From the NCBI GenBank assembly GCA_964599655.1, contig CAZRGV010000198.1, positions 1 through 9,072 on the forward strand: a DNA stretch of 9,072 nt, written 5' to 3'. How positions within the stretch are numbered: position 1 is the first letter of the stretch; each line of letters begins with the position of its first letter. Under the pieces are notes generated by a model. The model saw nothing but the letters and a program-made list of their open reading frames with translations. It had not been told where the DNA came from and did not search any database. Shown one piece after another: positions 1 through 7,052 of the stretch. The position numbers and the translations under genes were made by a program. The DNA comes from CAZRGV01 sp964599655. GTDB lineage: Bacteria > Planctomycetota > Planctomycetia > Isosphaerales > Isosphaeraceae.

Positions 1-165
1 AACCCACCACGGTCCGTCGGACCCGGAACCAGGAACTGGGCAACCGGCAACCGCGTGCCCCTCCATCGACCCTGGATGAGGCCGAGAAACTGAAAACCAA
101 TGAGGGAGAACAGGACGGATGATCCGAACATACGAACAATCACAGGATCGTGAGAGATCCCACAA
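1..165. other. Leader region, possible 3' end of an upstream gene
   Basis: No complete gene lies here. One plus-strand frame is open from position 3 to a TGA at 120-122 and would give a hydrophilic tail ending in EAEKLKTNEGEQDG, which could be the C-terminus of a gene starting left of the window. It would end 43 bases before the TPR gene. The stretch is too short to tell coding from chance, because another plus frame also stays open for most of it. A weak GAGAG at 152-156 lies 9 bases before the ATG at 166. Confidence 0.25.
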
Positions 166-1251
166 ATGACTTTGCTGATGCGAAGCGGGATCGTGGCGGT
201 CTGGCTCTTTGGTGTAAGTCCCCTCGTCGCCCTGGCACAGCGGNNNNNNNNNNNNNNNNNNNNNNNNNNNNNNNAGGCCTGCCAGGAAGGGAATTACGAA
301 CTCGCGGAGCGGGAACTGAAAACCGCCGTGACGGAGGCGCGCGCTTTGGGCGAGCAGGACCCGAGATTGGCCATGACACTCGACCATCTGGCCTGGGTCC
401 TCCTGGCCGAAGGCAAGACCAAGGAGGCCGAAGTCGTTGCGAAATCGGCTCTTGGAATCCGGGAGAAATCGCTTGGCAAGGAGCACCCCGATGTGGCCGC
501 GAGCCTGAATACCCTCGCGTGCATTTACGACGAGAGTGGCCGGCTCGCCGAGGCGCGTCCCCTTTTTGCTCGCTGCCTCGAGGTCGCCGAGAAAACGTCG
601 GGCCCGAACGACCTTGGTCTCGCCGCGGCGCTGGACAATCTTGCCACGGTCGACCACCTTCTGGGGAACCTGGCCGAGGCCGAGGCCGAGTACAAGCGGG
701 CCCTCGGCATCCGAGAGAAAGCCGACAGGACCACGCCCGCCGATCTTGCCCCGACGTTGCACAATCTTGGAGCCTTGTTCATCGACCAAAAGAAGTACGA
801 CGAGGCCGACGCCCTACTTAAGCGGGCCCTGAGCCTCCGCGAGAAGGCCCTCGGAGCGGACCACCCCGATGTCGCGACGACGCTCGAGGCCCTCGGGTGG
901 ATGTATGAACTCCAGGGCAAGCCCGCGGAGGCCGAGCCCCTCCTGAAGCGAGCCGAGTCGATCTACGTGCTCAACCTCGGTCACGATCATCCGCACGTGG
1001 CTCGCTGTGCGGTGAAGCTGGGTCGTGTCAACCTGGATCAGGGTGACCAGAAGGAGGCCGACGAATGTTGCCAGCGCGCGATCGCAATCTACGAGCGGAA
1101 CGATGGCCTTCGGACTGAGCTCGCGATCGCCCTGGAGGATTACGCCGCACTGCTGCGGAAGGCGGGGCGAAACGCCGAGGCTCAACGCGCGGAAGAGCGA
1201 GCCCGATCGCTCCGCGCGACATCCGAAACCAGCGAGTCGTCCAAGCCGTGA
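166..1251 (+). CDS. Exported tetratricopeptide-repeat protein (TPR_12 / kinesin light chain-like)
   Basis: The 361-residue product begins with a signal peptide: a short basic start (MTLLMRSG), a hydrophobic core and an A-L-A site near residues 23-25. It should therefore leave the cytoplasm. Residues 27-37 are lost in a gap of 31 Ns, but the frames on both sides agree. From about residue 38 to 345 there are roughly seven TPR units with a period near 42 residues. They recur as 'HPDVA-sL--La-iy---G---EA--l--rAl-i-Ek', as in TPR_12 and kinesin light chain repeats. TPRs form helical scaffolds for protein binding, so a catalytic role is not expected and the partner is unknown. The C-terminus is a short Ser/Thr/Glu tail (SETSESSKP). 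The ATG at 166 has only a weak GAGAG upstream, and an ATG at 178 would also leave a usable signal peptide. No operon partner is visible, since 470 bases without a gene follow. Confidence 0.85.
   Translation: MTLLMRSGIVAVWLFGVSPLVALAQRXXXXXXXXXXXACQEGNYELAERELKTAVTEARALGEQDPRLAMTLDHLAWVLLAEGKTKEAEVVAKSALGIREKSLGKEHPDVAASLNTLACIYDESGRLAEARPLFARCLEVAEKTSGPNDLGLAAALDNLATVDHLLGNLAEAEAEYKRALGIREKADRTTPADLAPTLHNLGALFIDQKKYDEADALLKRALSLREKALGADHPDVATTLEALGWMYELQGKPAEAEPLLKRAESIYVLNLGHDHPHVARCAVKLGRVNLDQGDQKEADECCQRAIAIYERNDGLRTELAIALEDYAALLRKAGRNAEAQRAEERARSLRATSETSESSKP
244..274. other. Assembly gap (31 N) inside the TPR gene
   Basis: Thirty-one unknown bases fall between the signal peptide (ending LAQR) and the first TPR helix (starting ACQEGNYELAE). 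The reading frame is the same on both sides, so the gap length is consistent with the true length modulo 3. No repeated bases flank it, unlike the gap at 5441. Confidence 0.95.
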
Positions 1252-1378
1252 CTCACAACGCTCGACCGTCCCGTGACACTCGGTGAACGGGCCCTCCCTG
1301 GAAAACCCATGCAAGAGGCTGGTCGGCCGATTCTCTCCCATGACGCCGACCACCAAGCCACGAAACAACTTAAGAAAT

Positions 1379-1396
1379 CCTGGTCGATCGGCCAGG
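1379..1396 (+). terminator. Weak terminator-like hairpin after the TPR gene
   Basis: The near-perfect palindrome CCTGGTCGATCGGCCAGG can fold into a 7-bp stem (one G-U pair) with a GATC loop. It is followed by TTTGTC, a short and imperfect T-rich tail. It lies 128 bases beyond the TPR stop, which is far for a terminator. It could equally be a protein-binding palindrome or chance. Confidence 0.25.
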
Positions 1397-1540
1397 TTTG
1401 TCATCGAGCGGAAAAACACCCCTCCTCAGTCCTCGATCCCCGACGGGACCGTCCCGCATCTCTCCTCCACCTCGATCCGCCCGAGCCTGTTCGAATCCTC
1501 TGGTGTCATCGCCGCCGTGTCTGCTGCGGAGACCTGTCCG

Positions 1541-1568
1541 GCTCGGCAGGAAAAAAACGCTCGGCAGG
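1541..1568 (+). repeat. Short direct repeat, GCTCGGCAGG twice with an 18-bp period
   Basis: GCTCGGCAGG occurs at 1541-1550 and again at 1559-1568. The first copy is followed by AAAAAAAC and the second by GCAAGAAAAACT, so GC-rich boxes alternate with A-rich boxes. There are only two copies. Function is unknown; it could be a local slippage duplication or a pair of binding sites. Confidence 0.5.
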
Positions 1569-1714
1569 GCAAGAAAAACTGAGCGCCGGGCGAACCGTTG
1601 CAAGCGGCATAATCGGTTGAAGACCGCCGATCGTTACGGCCGATCGATTGGCTAGCGCCGATTTCGCGGGGGCTCCAAGGGGGGGGCGGCGGAACGGTTG
1701 ATCCGGCCTGGGGC

Positions 1715-1720
1715 GAGAGG
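1715..1720 (+). promoter_or_regulatory. Ribosome binding site that decides the M30-like start
   Basis: GAGAGG sits 5 bases before the ATG at 1726. An in-frame GTG at 1720 overlaps this site and has no other Shine-Dalgarno sequence, so the ATG is preferred. The choice changes the product by only two residues. Confidence 0.5.
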
Positions 1721-1725
1721 TGGGA

Positions 1726-3630
1726 ATGGTCGGCGAGCCGACGGGCCCATGGCGGGTCCGCCTTCGACGTTGGCGACGGGCGGCGGCCGCGGGGCTCGCC
1801 TTCTTCCTCCTGGCCGACGCTGGCCTCGGCTCGGGCGACCGGAGCGAGGACGGAGCGGCCCGGGACGTCAAAGCCTGGTGCGTCGGCCAGCCGTTGGCCG
1901 TGGCCGTCTCGGACGGCAAGGCGCGGTTCGATGTACCGACGCCTCGAGCCGGTTCGAAGGTGCTGGTCGTCGTCTCGGCGCTCGCCCGAACGGGGGGGCC
2001 CTTCCCTTTGCGGCTCGAGGCCAGGCCGACCGATCGGATTCAACCGGTCCGGCTCACCGACGATGGGCCGAGTCAGCCGCCGCAACTCGAACTGCCGGCA
2101 CTTCCCGCCCTGCCCCCGACGTCGGGGATCATCATGCCGCCGATCGAACGGACGTTCCACCTGCTCGTCAAGGACGGCGACCCTGCCAGCGCGAGCAACT
2201 ACCGGGCGGTTCGGGGGCGGCTCCGGGCGGTCGGTCATCGGGTGCAGGTCTACGTGGATCCGCAAGACCTGGCTCTCGTGTCGCCCGAGACCCTTCGCGA
2301 CGTGGTCGCGACCTTCGACGAGCGGGTTTATCCCGAGGCGGCCGGTCTCTTTGGGCCGGCCCGCGACGTCGACGGCGATGGGCGATTCACGATCTTGATG
2401 TCGAGTTGGCTGTCGAGGCTCGCGGGCGGGCGGCTCGCGGTCGACGGCTTCGTGCGAGGAGCGGACTTCGATCCCGGGCTCGGAGCGCCGTTTGGGAACC
2501 ACTGCGATCTGTTATATCTGAGTGCCTCGCTCCACCCGGGACCGCACCTGCGGACCGTCCTGGCTCATGAATACACCCATGCGGTGACCTTTTGCCGCAA
2601 GGTCGGCGACCGCAAGCCGACCGACATGGGCCCGCCCGCCGAGGAGGAAGGCTGGCTCGATGAGGCCCTGGCCCACCTGGTCGAGGATCGCCATGGGTTC
2701 TCGCGGTCGAACCTCGATTACCGGGTCAGTGCCTTCCTGTCGATTCCCGAGCGCTACCGGCTGGTGGTCGAGGACTACTACCGCGCCGACCTGTTTCGGA
2801 GCCACGGCAATCGTGGAAGTACCTATCTGTTTCTGCGTTGGTGCGCGGATCGGTTCGGGCCCAATCTGCTGCCAGCCCTCGTGCGTTCGAACCGTCGGGG
2901 GATCGCCAACCTCGAAGCGGCCACGGGGGCGACCTTCCCGGCGCTTTACCGACGATGGTCGACCTCGCTCTACCTCGATGCCCTGGCGCCGAAGGCCGAG
3001 ACCGGAGCGGACGAGGACGGCGAGTGGCTGCTGGCGGGCCCTCGGCCCTCGATCATCGAGCCAGGAGGGCCGGCCGACGTCTGGTCGGCCGAAGTGACAA
3101 CGAGCCATTACGCCGTGGTGACGGCCTCGCCGACCGGCCAGGCCGCCATCGAGGTGGTCGGGCCGCCCGAGGCCGCGCTCCAAGTCACGGCGGTCCCACT
3201 GCCCGACGACTTGCCTCGCCTTCAACTCTCAGCCCGGGTCGAGACAACGCCAGACGGCGAACAGCGACTGCGAGCCATTGTCGAGGAACGCGATGGTCAG
3301 CCGGTGGAACTGGTCGCCCTGAGCTGGGAACGGCTGGTCCCACCGGCCAACCCGCACACGAACGGTTTCCACGTCGGCCGGCTCGACCGCGATCGCCTGA
3401 CGAAGGCTCTTGGCGGCTCGGCCATGTTACCGGCCCTCGGGCGCAAGTCCCTTGGCCCCATCGCGATGCCTCAGATCCAGGCCGGCGACGGTCCCTTCAT
3501 CGTCAAGCTCGTCGGAATCGACCTCCAGGGACGCCGAGTGGTGGCCTGGGCCGAAAGCGACCCCGCCTCCCCCTCGAACGGCCCCAACCCCCGTCCAGGC
3601 CTCGCCATCGACGTTGCGCCTCAGCCTTGA
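1726..3630 (+). CDS. Secreted gluzincin metallopeptidase, M30 (hyicolysin)-like
   Basis: The 634-residue product starts with an arginine-rich region (RVRLRRWRR) and a hydrophobic stretch ending near residue 35, consistent with a signal peptide and export. A beta-rich region follows to about residue 135. The catalytic part spans roughly 140-400. It holds a DVDGDGRFTI segment at 214-223, which matches the conserved DVDGNG-type turn of family M30. The zinc motif HEYTH is at 281-285, and GWLDEALAH follows with Glu313 as the likely third zinc ligand. That glutamate lies 28 residues after the last histidine, and the WLxE context is typical of M30-type enzymes. The expected role is zinc-dependent cleavage of proteins outside the cytoplasm; the substrate is unknown. 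Residues 400-634 resemble no domain I know and may be a beta-rich accessory region. The gene stands alone. It could also be an unassigned gluzincin family close to M30. Function as a zinc peptidase is fairly sure, the family name less so. Confidence 0.8.
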   Translation: MVGEPTGPWRVRLRRWRRAAAAGLAFFLLADAGLGSGDRSEDGAARDVKAWCVGQPLAVAVSDGKARFDVPTPRAGSKVLVVVSALARTGGPFPLRLEARPTDRIQPVRLTDDGPSQPPQLELPALPALPPTSGIIMPPIERTFHLLVKDGDPASASNYRAVRGRLRAVGHRVQVYVDPQDLALVSPETLRDVVATFDERVYPEAAGLFGPARDVDGDGRFTILMSSWLSRLAGGRLAVDGFVRGADFDPGLGAPFGNHCDLLYLSASLHPGPHLRTVLAHEYTHAVTFCRKVGDRKPTDMGPPAEEEGWLDEALAHLVEDRHGFSRSNLDYRVSAFLSIPERYRLVVEDYYRADLFRSHGNRGSTYLFLRWCADRFGPNLLPALVRSNRRGIANLEAATGATFPALYRRWSTSLYLDALAPKAETGADEDGEWLLAGPRPSIIEPGGPADVWSAEVTTSHYAVVTASPTGQAAIEVVGPPEAALQVTAVPLPDDLPRLQLSARVETTPDGEQRLRAIVEERDGQPVELVALSWERLVPPANPHTNGFHVGRLDRDRLTKALGGSAMLPALGRKSLGPIAMPQIQAGDGPFIVKLVGIDLQGRRVVAWAESDPASPSNGPNPRPGLAIDVAPQP

Positions 3631-3647
3631 GCGGGGCCTTCCCCGTT
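3630..3647 (+). terminator. GC stem-loop at the stop of the M30-like gene
   Basis: The stop codon runs directly into a 7-bp stem (five GC pairs plus G-U and A-U) with the loop CCTT: AGCGGGG-CCTT-CCCCGTT. No T-run follows, so this is at best a weak intrinsic terminator or an mRNA 3'-end stabiliser. Confidence 0.35.
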
Positions 3648-3687
3648 GGCCTCGGGTCAATGTCGCGCGACTTACCTTGAAAATGAG

Positions 3688-3710
3688 AAGTTTTATGACT
3701 AATAAAACTT
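3688..3710. repeat. Perfect AT-rich inverted repeat (hairpin)
   Basis: AAGTTTTAT (3688-3696) and ATAAAACTT (3702-3710) are perfect inverted arms of 9 bp around the loop GACTA. The stem contains only two GC pairs and sits in an AT-rich island of about 60 bases within otherwise GC-rich DNA. Its symmetry fits a dimeric protein operator, or a bidirectional hairpin with U-rich arms ending the 1726-3630 transcript. It is too weak thermally to be a classic GC-stem terminator. Confidence 0.6.
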
Positions 3711-3736
3711 GATATTGAAATGTTCCAATGAAAACA

Positions 3737-3853
3737 TTCGGATTTGTAGTCGCTCAACTCAATCAGGCGGTCAACGGCGCCGGACGTTCGGGCCTTGGCG
3801 GCCGCGATGAGGAACAGCGGGTCGGTGTTGATCGCGGCATCGGGGCGCTTCAC
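3737..3853 (-). pseudogene. Possible minus-strand gene remnant, unrecognised
   Basis: Reading leftwards from a GTG at 3853, the frame gives about 39 residues with a natural-looking composition (DAAINTDPLFLIAAAKAR then AVDRLIELSDYKSE). It then runs into the AT-rich island and loses protein character. A stop lies a few codons upstream of the GTG. There is no good ribosome binding site and I recognise no family. It may be a fragment of a decayed gene, a short unknown protein, or chance. Low certainty. Confidence 0.2.
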
Positions 3854-4112
3854 CTTGCATGGGGGCGACGAAGAAATTCGTGCATGCTCGCGACTGAATC
3901 AATTCGTTGCGCTCCATTCGGCCAAGGCCGCTCGAACGCCGACCTGGCGAGGGCGGTCATCGGCAATCCGCAACCGTGATTCCTCCCTTCCGGGAACGAC
4001 ACAACATGAAACGGAACCGCTCTCTCTGATCGAAAAATTTCCCTTTGACGATCAAGAGCATCACAGCGTTCCGCGGCCGTTTCCTGGAATCAACATTCGC
4101 GAGAGTCGGGTC

Positions 4113-4142
4113 TTGAAATCCTTCCGACGCAATGGGTATCTT
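4113..4142 (+). promoter_or_regulatory. Candidate sigma70-type promoter for the small motif protein
   Basis: TTGAAA (4113-4118, five of six matches to the -35 consensus) is separated by 18 bases from TATCTT (4137-4142, four of six matches to the -10 consensus). Transcription would start about 45 bases before the ATG at 4196. This is a by-eye match, and planctomycete promoters are not well defined. Confidence 0.35.
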
Positions 4143-4195
4143 CCGGGCCTTCCCCCCTGACACATCATCACTGCTTCACATTCAGGAGTGCTACC

Positions 4196-4393
4196 ATGCA
4201 GTCCCGCAAGGCAAGGTCGCGCGTGTTTCGTGTCGAGATGCTGGATGAGCGGATTGCTCCCTCGACGTTGACCGTCACTCCTCCGACCACGGCCACCGCC
4301 CCGGTGACCGCCACGATTGCCAGCCAGGGGGCCACTAACGGGATTGATTCAAACGCGTCGTCGGCGTCCTCGGGTGTCGTGACAACGAGTTGA
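4196..4393 (+). CDS. Small protein with planctomycete N-terminal surface-protein motif
   Basis: The 65-residue product has a basic start (MQSRKARSRVFR) followed by VEMLDERIAPSTLTV. This resembles the L-E-x-L-E-D/P-R-x-x-x-S/A motif (LEPR-XLL-like) at the N-terminus of many large planctomycete exported or cell-surface proteins. In those proteins the motif precedes long repeat or enzyme domains. Here only a short Thr/Ala/Ser-rich tail follows, ending SSGVVTTS, with no membrane segment. AGGAG at 4184-4188 lies 7 bases before the ATG, a good ribosome binding site, and a promoter-like pair lies further upstream. A strong stem-loop begins 14 bases after the stop. The role is unknown: it could be a genuine short surface peptide, or the surviving front end of a longer protein whose remainder was lost. 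Translation seems likely from the context; function is inference only. Confidence 0.7.
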   Translation: MQSRKARSRVFRVEMLDERIAPSTLTVTPPTTATAPVTATIASQGATNGIDSNASSASSGVVTTS

Positions 4394-4406
4394 TTCTCCG
4401 AGGTCG

Positions 4407-4435
4407 ACTGGGGGCGTGCCGCGAACGCCCCCAGT
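4407..4435. terminator. Strong stem-loop between convergent genes
   Basis: ACTGGGGGCGT (4407-4417) and ACGCCCCCAGT (4425-4435) form a perfect 11-bp GC-rich stem with a 7-base loop (GCCGCGA). It sits between the stop of the small motif protein at 4393 and the stop of the minus-strand metalloprotease at 4490, the expected place for a bidirectional terminator. No T-run follows on either strand, so it may act without the classic U-tract or as an mRNA end stabiliser. Confidence 0.65.
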
Positions 4436-4489
4436 GTCGCGGGTCGGGTGACGGAGTTCGCGACGGACGTAGCGACAGGTCGAGCGAGC

Positions 4490-7052
4490 TCAAGGTGTCG
4501 AGCCGAACCCATGGCCGCCGATCGGATCCCCTGGCGGAGTTGCGGGCGTGGGGCTGGAGCGGTGGACGGGATCGGGGCGTTTGAGGAAGCGATCGATCTC
4601 ATCGCGAAGAGCCCGGGCGTGGGCGTCGACGTCGAAGGCGGCGAGGCGACGCTCGGTGAAACGAAGGCCGTCGGTGGCCTCGGCGCGGACGGCGGGAGTG
4701 GCGGACTCGTCAGCGGCGAGGTCGATCAGCCGGCGGACCACCAGGGCTTGCACGGCCTGGGCGATCGCGGCGCGGTGGCCGGTGGGCAAGGGTTTCCCCA
4801 CATTCGTCGCGTCGATGAGGGCGTGAACAACCTCTCGAAAATCGGGGCGGCTGGCGTCTCGGGCGTGAAAGTCGATGAGGCGGGCGGCCCGCTCGCGCTG
4901 AAGGAGCGCCGAGACGGCCAGGTCGGCGGCGATGGTGGCCGCGTCGATCGGGTCGAACAGGCGGCCGTTATGGCTCTCGAACCGCTCGGCGGTCCCGCCC
5001 TCGAATCCGAACGGAACGGGCGGAAGGCTTTCGAGAATGCGGTCGGGGATGAGCAAGACATCGGTTGAAATGGTGTCGATCACGGCGCGAAGGGCCTGGC
5101 GTTGGCGTTCGGGCGAGACAATCGCCAGCACGCGAGACGGCGATGCGCCCTCGGTCGTCTGGACGGCGTAGGAGTACTCGACGCCGCCGATCGTCTTAAC
5201 GGCGGCCTGAAGCTGGTAGCGGTGGTGCAGGTAGAGCGGCAGGAACTTGGCTTCGAGCATCGCCAGCGGCGTGCCCGGTTCGAGCCGTTCAGGCCCGAAG
5301 TGTTCGAGTCCGATGCGACGCACCTCCATCTCATGGCGGAGCGAGGCGACCGCATCGTCGCCGTTATCCCAGAGGCTCGCGCGAGGATCGGCCGCGCCGG
5401 CGGGACGCGCTTCGGCGTCGGAGAGGAACAGCAGGCCTTCNNNNNNNNNNACCCCCCACTACTTCCACCCCCCCATCGCCGTCCAGGCCTTCGGCCACGG
5501 CCTCTCGGACGATGTGATCGAGCGATGCGGACTCGTCGGCCCCTTCAGGAAATTGCGTGTAGGCATACTTGACAGCAAATTTGTCGTAACGGCCGATTCC
5601 CCGGGCATAGGCGTCGGAGAGGTCGAGCTGGCCATTCTTGATCTGGACGAGCGGCGCGGGGTAGTCCATCACGGAGGCCCGGCCGTAGGTGCTCGCGGCG
5701 AAGTTGTGCGCGAACCCGAGCGTGTGACCGACCTCGTGCGCCGAGAGCTGCCGGATGCGAGCCAGAGCCATCGCCTCGACGTCGACGGCCGGATCGGCGG
5801 CCGCCAGGTACGACGGATCGGGCGAGGCCGCGAAGAGGCACGCCGATGAGGACGCGTCTCGCTCGACGTCGATCGACGCCGTCAGGCCGGTGCCGATCAG
5901 GATGTCCTGTCGCACTCGTAGCGAGCCCAGAGTGACATTGCCTTTGAGGATCTCGCCAGTGCGGGGGTCGACGATACTATGTCCGTAAGACCAACCGCGA
6001 GTGGAGCGATGAACCCAGTGAATCATGTTGTAACGCAGGTCCATCGGGTCGGCGTCCTCGGGCAAGACCTCGACGTGGAAGGCGTTGCGGAAGCCGGCCG
6101 CCTCGAAGGCCTGGGCCCACCAGGAGGCCCCTTCGATCAGGGCCGAGCGGATCGGTTCGGGCGTGCCGGGGTCGACGTAGTAGATGATGGGCGAAACCGG
6201 CTCGGAAACCAGGGCATCGGGGTTCTTCTTGAGGAGCCGGTGTCGGCTGATCCAGCGTGTCTCGATGGGTTGAGTGATTGGCGTTGCATAATCATAAAAC
6301 TCGATGCTGAAGACACCAACTCGGGGATCGACCCGGCGAGGGGTGTAGCCGCTGTTCAACTCGGGGAGCTCGACGAGCGAGTGGTGCTGTCGGACGGTGA
6401 CGGAATCGGGCTTGGGCGTGGTTGACGAGACGAGCGGCCCGGGATCGCCGTCGGTGGTGAACGTCAGGATGGTCTCGACCTCGGTATTCTTCGGGAAGCC
6501 CTTCGTGCGAGGCAAGAACACGGCGCTTCGCGAGGGATCGACCCGGTAGGTTCCCTGCCTGGATCGCTTCAAGGCATCGACAACTCCGTGGACGTCCCGG
6601 AGGAAGAAGTCGTTGGCGTTGACGAGCACGCGATCGCCGTCGGCCGCCTCGACCTTGAAGCCCCAGATGACGGAGCTGGCGAATGAGTCTTCCACCGCCT
6701 TCCGCTCGGCGGGCCGTTCGGTGATCGCCCGGTAGCGGTAGTTCGGCTCGATGAGCAGGACCTTCGGCCCGATGCGCTGAAAGCGGACGATGCGCGTGTC
6801 GCCGAGCTGGCCGCGGTCGAGACCGACGGGGTTCGAGCCGACGCCCGACGAGAGCCCGACCTGATAAAGCCACTCGTGGTCGAACTGGCCGATTTCGAGG
6901 TACAGGGTGCCGTTCGCCTCGTCCCAGTAAAGGGGCAAGAAGCCGTCGAGCTTGCGCATCTCGGCGGTTTTCTCGGCGATGGTCGGCACGGCGGCGAGCG
7001 CCGTTGGAGCGGCCAGGAGCAGGAGGATCGCGGTGATGCGAGCGTGGAGCAT
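4490..7052 (-). CDS. Secreted zinc metalloprotease, DUF5118/DUF5117/DUF4953 metzincin
   Basis: The gene reads from an ATG at 7052 to a TGA at 4490-4492. A GAGAGG site (7059-7064) lies 6 bases before the ATG. Residues 1-21 form a signal peptide ending in A-L-A. Next come a DUF5118-like segment (about 25-75, with KLDGFLPLYWDE), a DUF5117-like region (about 80-280), and the catalytic DUF4953-type part. The zinc motif HEVGHTLGFAHN gives His439, Glu440, His443 and His449, and SVMDYP supplies the Met-turn (Met462), so all metzincin hallmarks are present. The expected role is zinc-dependent proteolysis outside the cytoplasm; substrates of this family are poorly known. The frame breaks at the N gap 5441-5450. 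Collapsing a 9-base duplication around it restores one frame of 836 residues, with EAVAEGLLFLSDAEARP across the join, as the family requires. The C-terminus is a proline-rich tail. The gene is divergent from the two-component genes and may be their target. Confidence 0.88.
5441..5492. other. Probable assembly artefact: 10 N plus a spurious contig-end tail
   Basis: Ten Ns (5441-5450) are followed by a C-rich low-complexity stretch (5451-5483) and then CAGGCCTTC (5484-5492), which repeats exactly the nine bases just before the gap (5432-5440). Removing 5441-5492 (52 bases, one more than a multiple of three) merges the two halves of the minus-strand metalloprotease into one frame. The residues encoded by the C-rich stretch (about DGDGGVEVVGG) do not fit the family at this point. 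Confidence 0.8.

Larger units (their letters stand above)
1252..1719. other. Gene-free intergenic stretch
   Basis: About 470 bases lie between the TPR stop and the M30-like peptidase start. Several frames stay open here because of the high GC content, but none has a recognisable domain, a good ribosome binding site or a coherent protein pattern. What can be seen is a palindromic hairpin at 1379-1396, a short direct repeat with A-runs at 1541-1568, two copies of GCCGATCG near 1627-1646, and a run of eight Gs ending at 1686. The leader and promoter of the downstream peptidase must lie in its right half, but no clear -35/-10 pair stands out. Confidence 0.6.
3631..4195. other. 565-bp intergenic region with mixed composition
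   Basis: No confident gene lies here. It contains the stem-loop at the peptidase stop, an AT-rich island around 3675-3735 with a perfect hairpin, a possible minus-strand remnant (3737-3853), and a candidate promoter and ribosome binding site for the small protein at 4196. Open frames on both strands between 3860 and 4160 show no coherent protein pattern. Confidence 0.6.

Noticed and set aside
814..1419. 201-residue open frame on the minus strand
   Set aside because: It lies largely opposite the TPR gene and has no recognisable pattern; the plus-strand TPR periodicity is clear.
1712..1721. The same ten bases GGCGAGAGGT precede both metallopeptidase starts (also 7058-7067 on the minus strand)
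   Set aside because: The shared bases are essentially the Shine-Dalgarno core with common flanks, so a shared control element is not needed to explain them.
1426..2502. 358-residue open frame on the minus strand
   Set aside because: It mostly shadows the M30-like gene. Its product is rich in Arg, Pro and Gly with no domain, as antisense frames in GC-rich DNA usually are. The plus-strand frame has a signal peptide and zinc motif.
3795..4160. 121-residue plus-strand open frame in the intergenic region
   Set aside because: No ribosome binding site, no domain and an irregular composition; it also overlaps the candidate promoter of the small motif protein.
4490..5329. Separate 279-residue gene starting at an internal ATG (5329)
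   Set aside because: The frame continues upstream to the gap with family-typical residues (GLLFLSDAEARP, LWDNGDDAV), so this is the second half of the metalloprotease and not its own gene.
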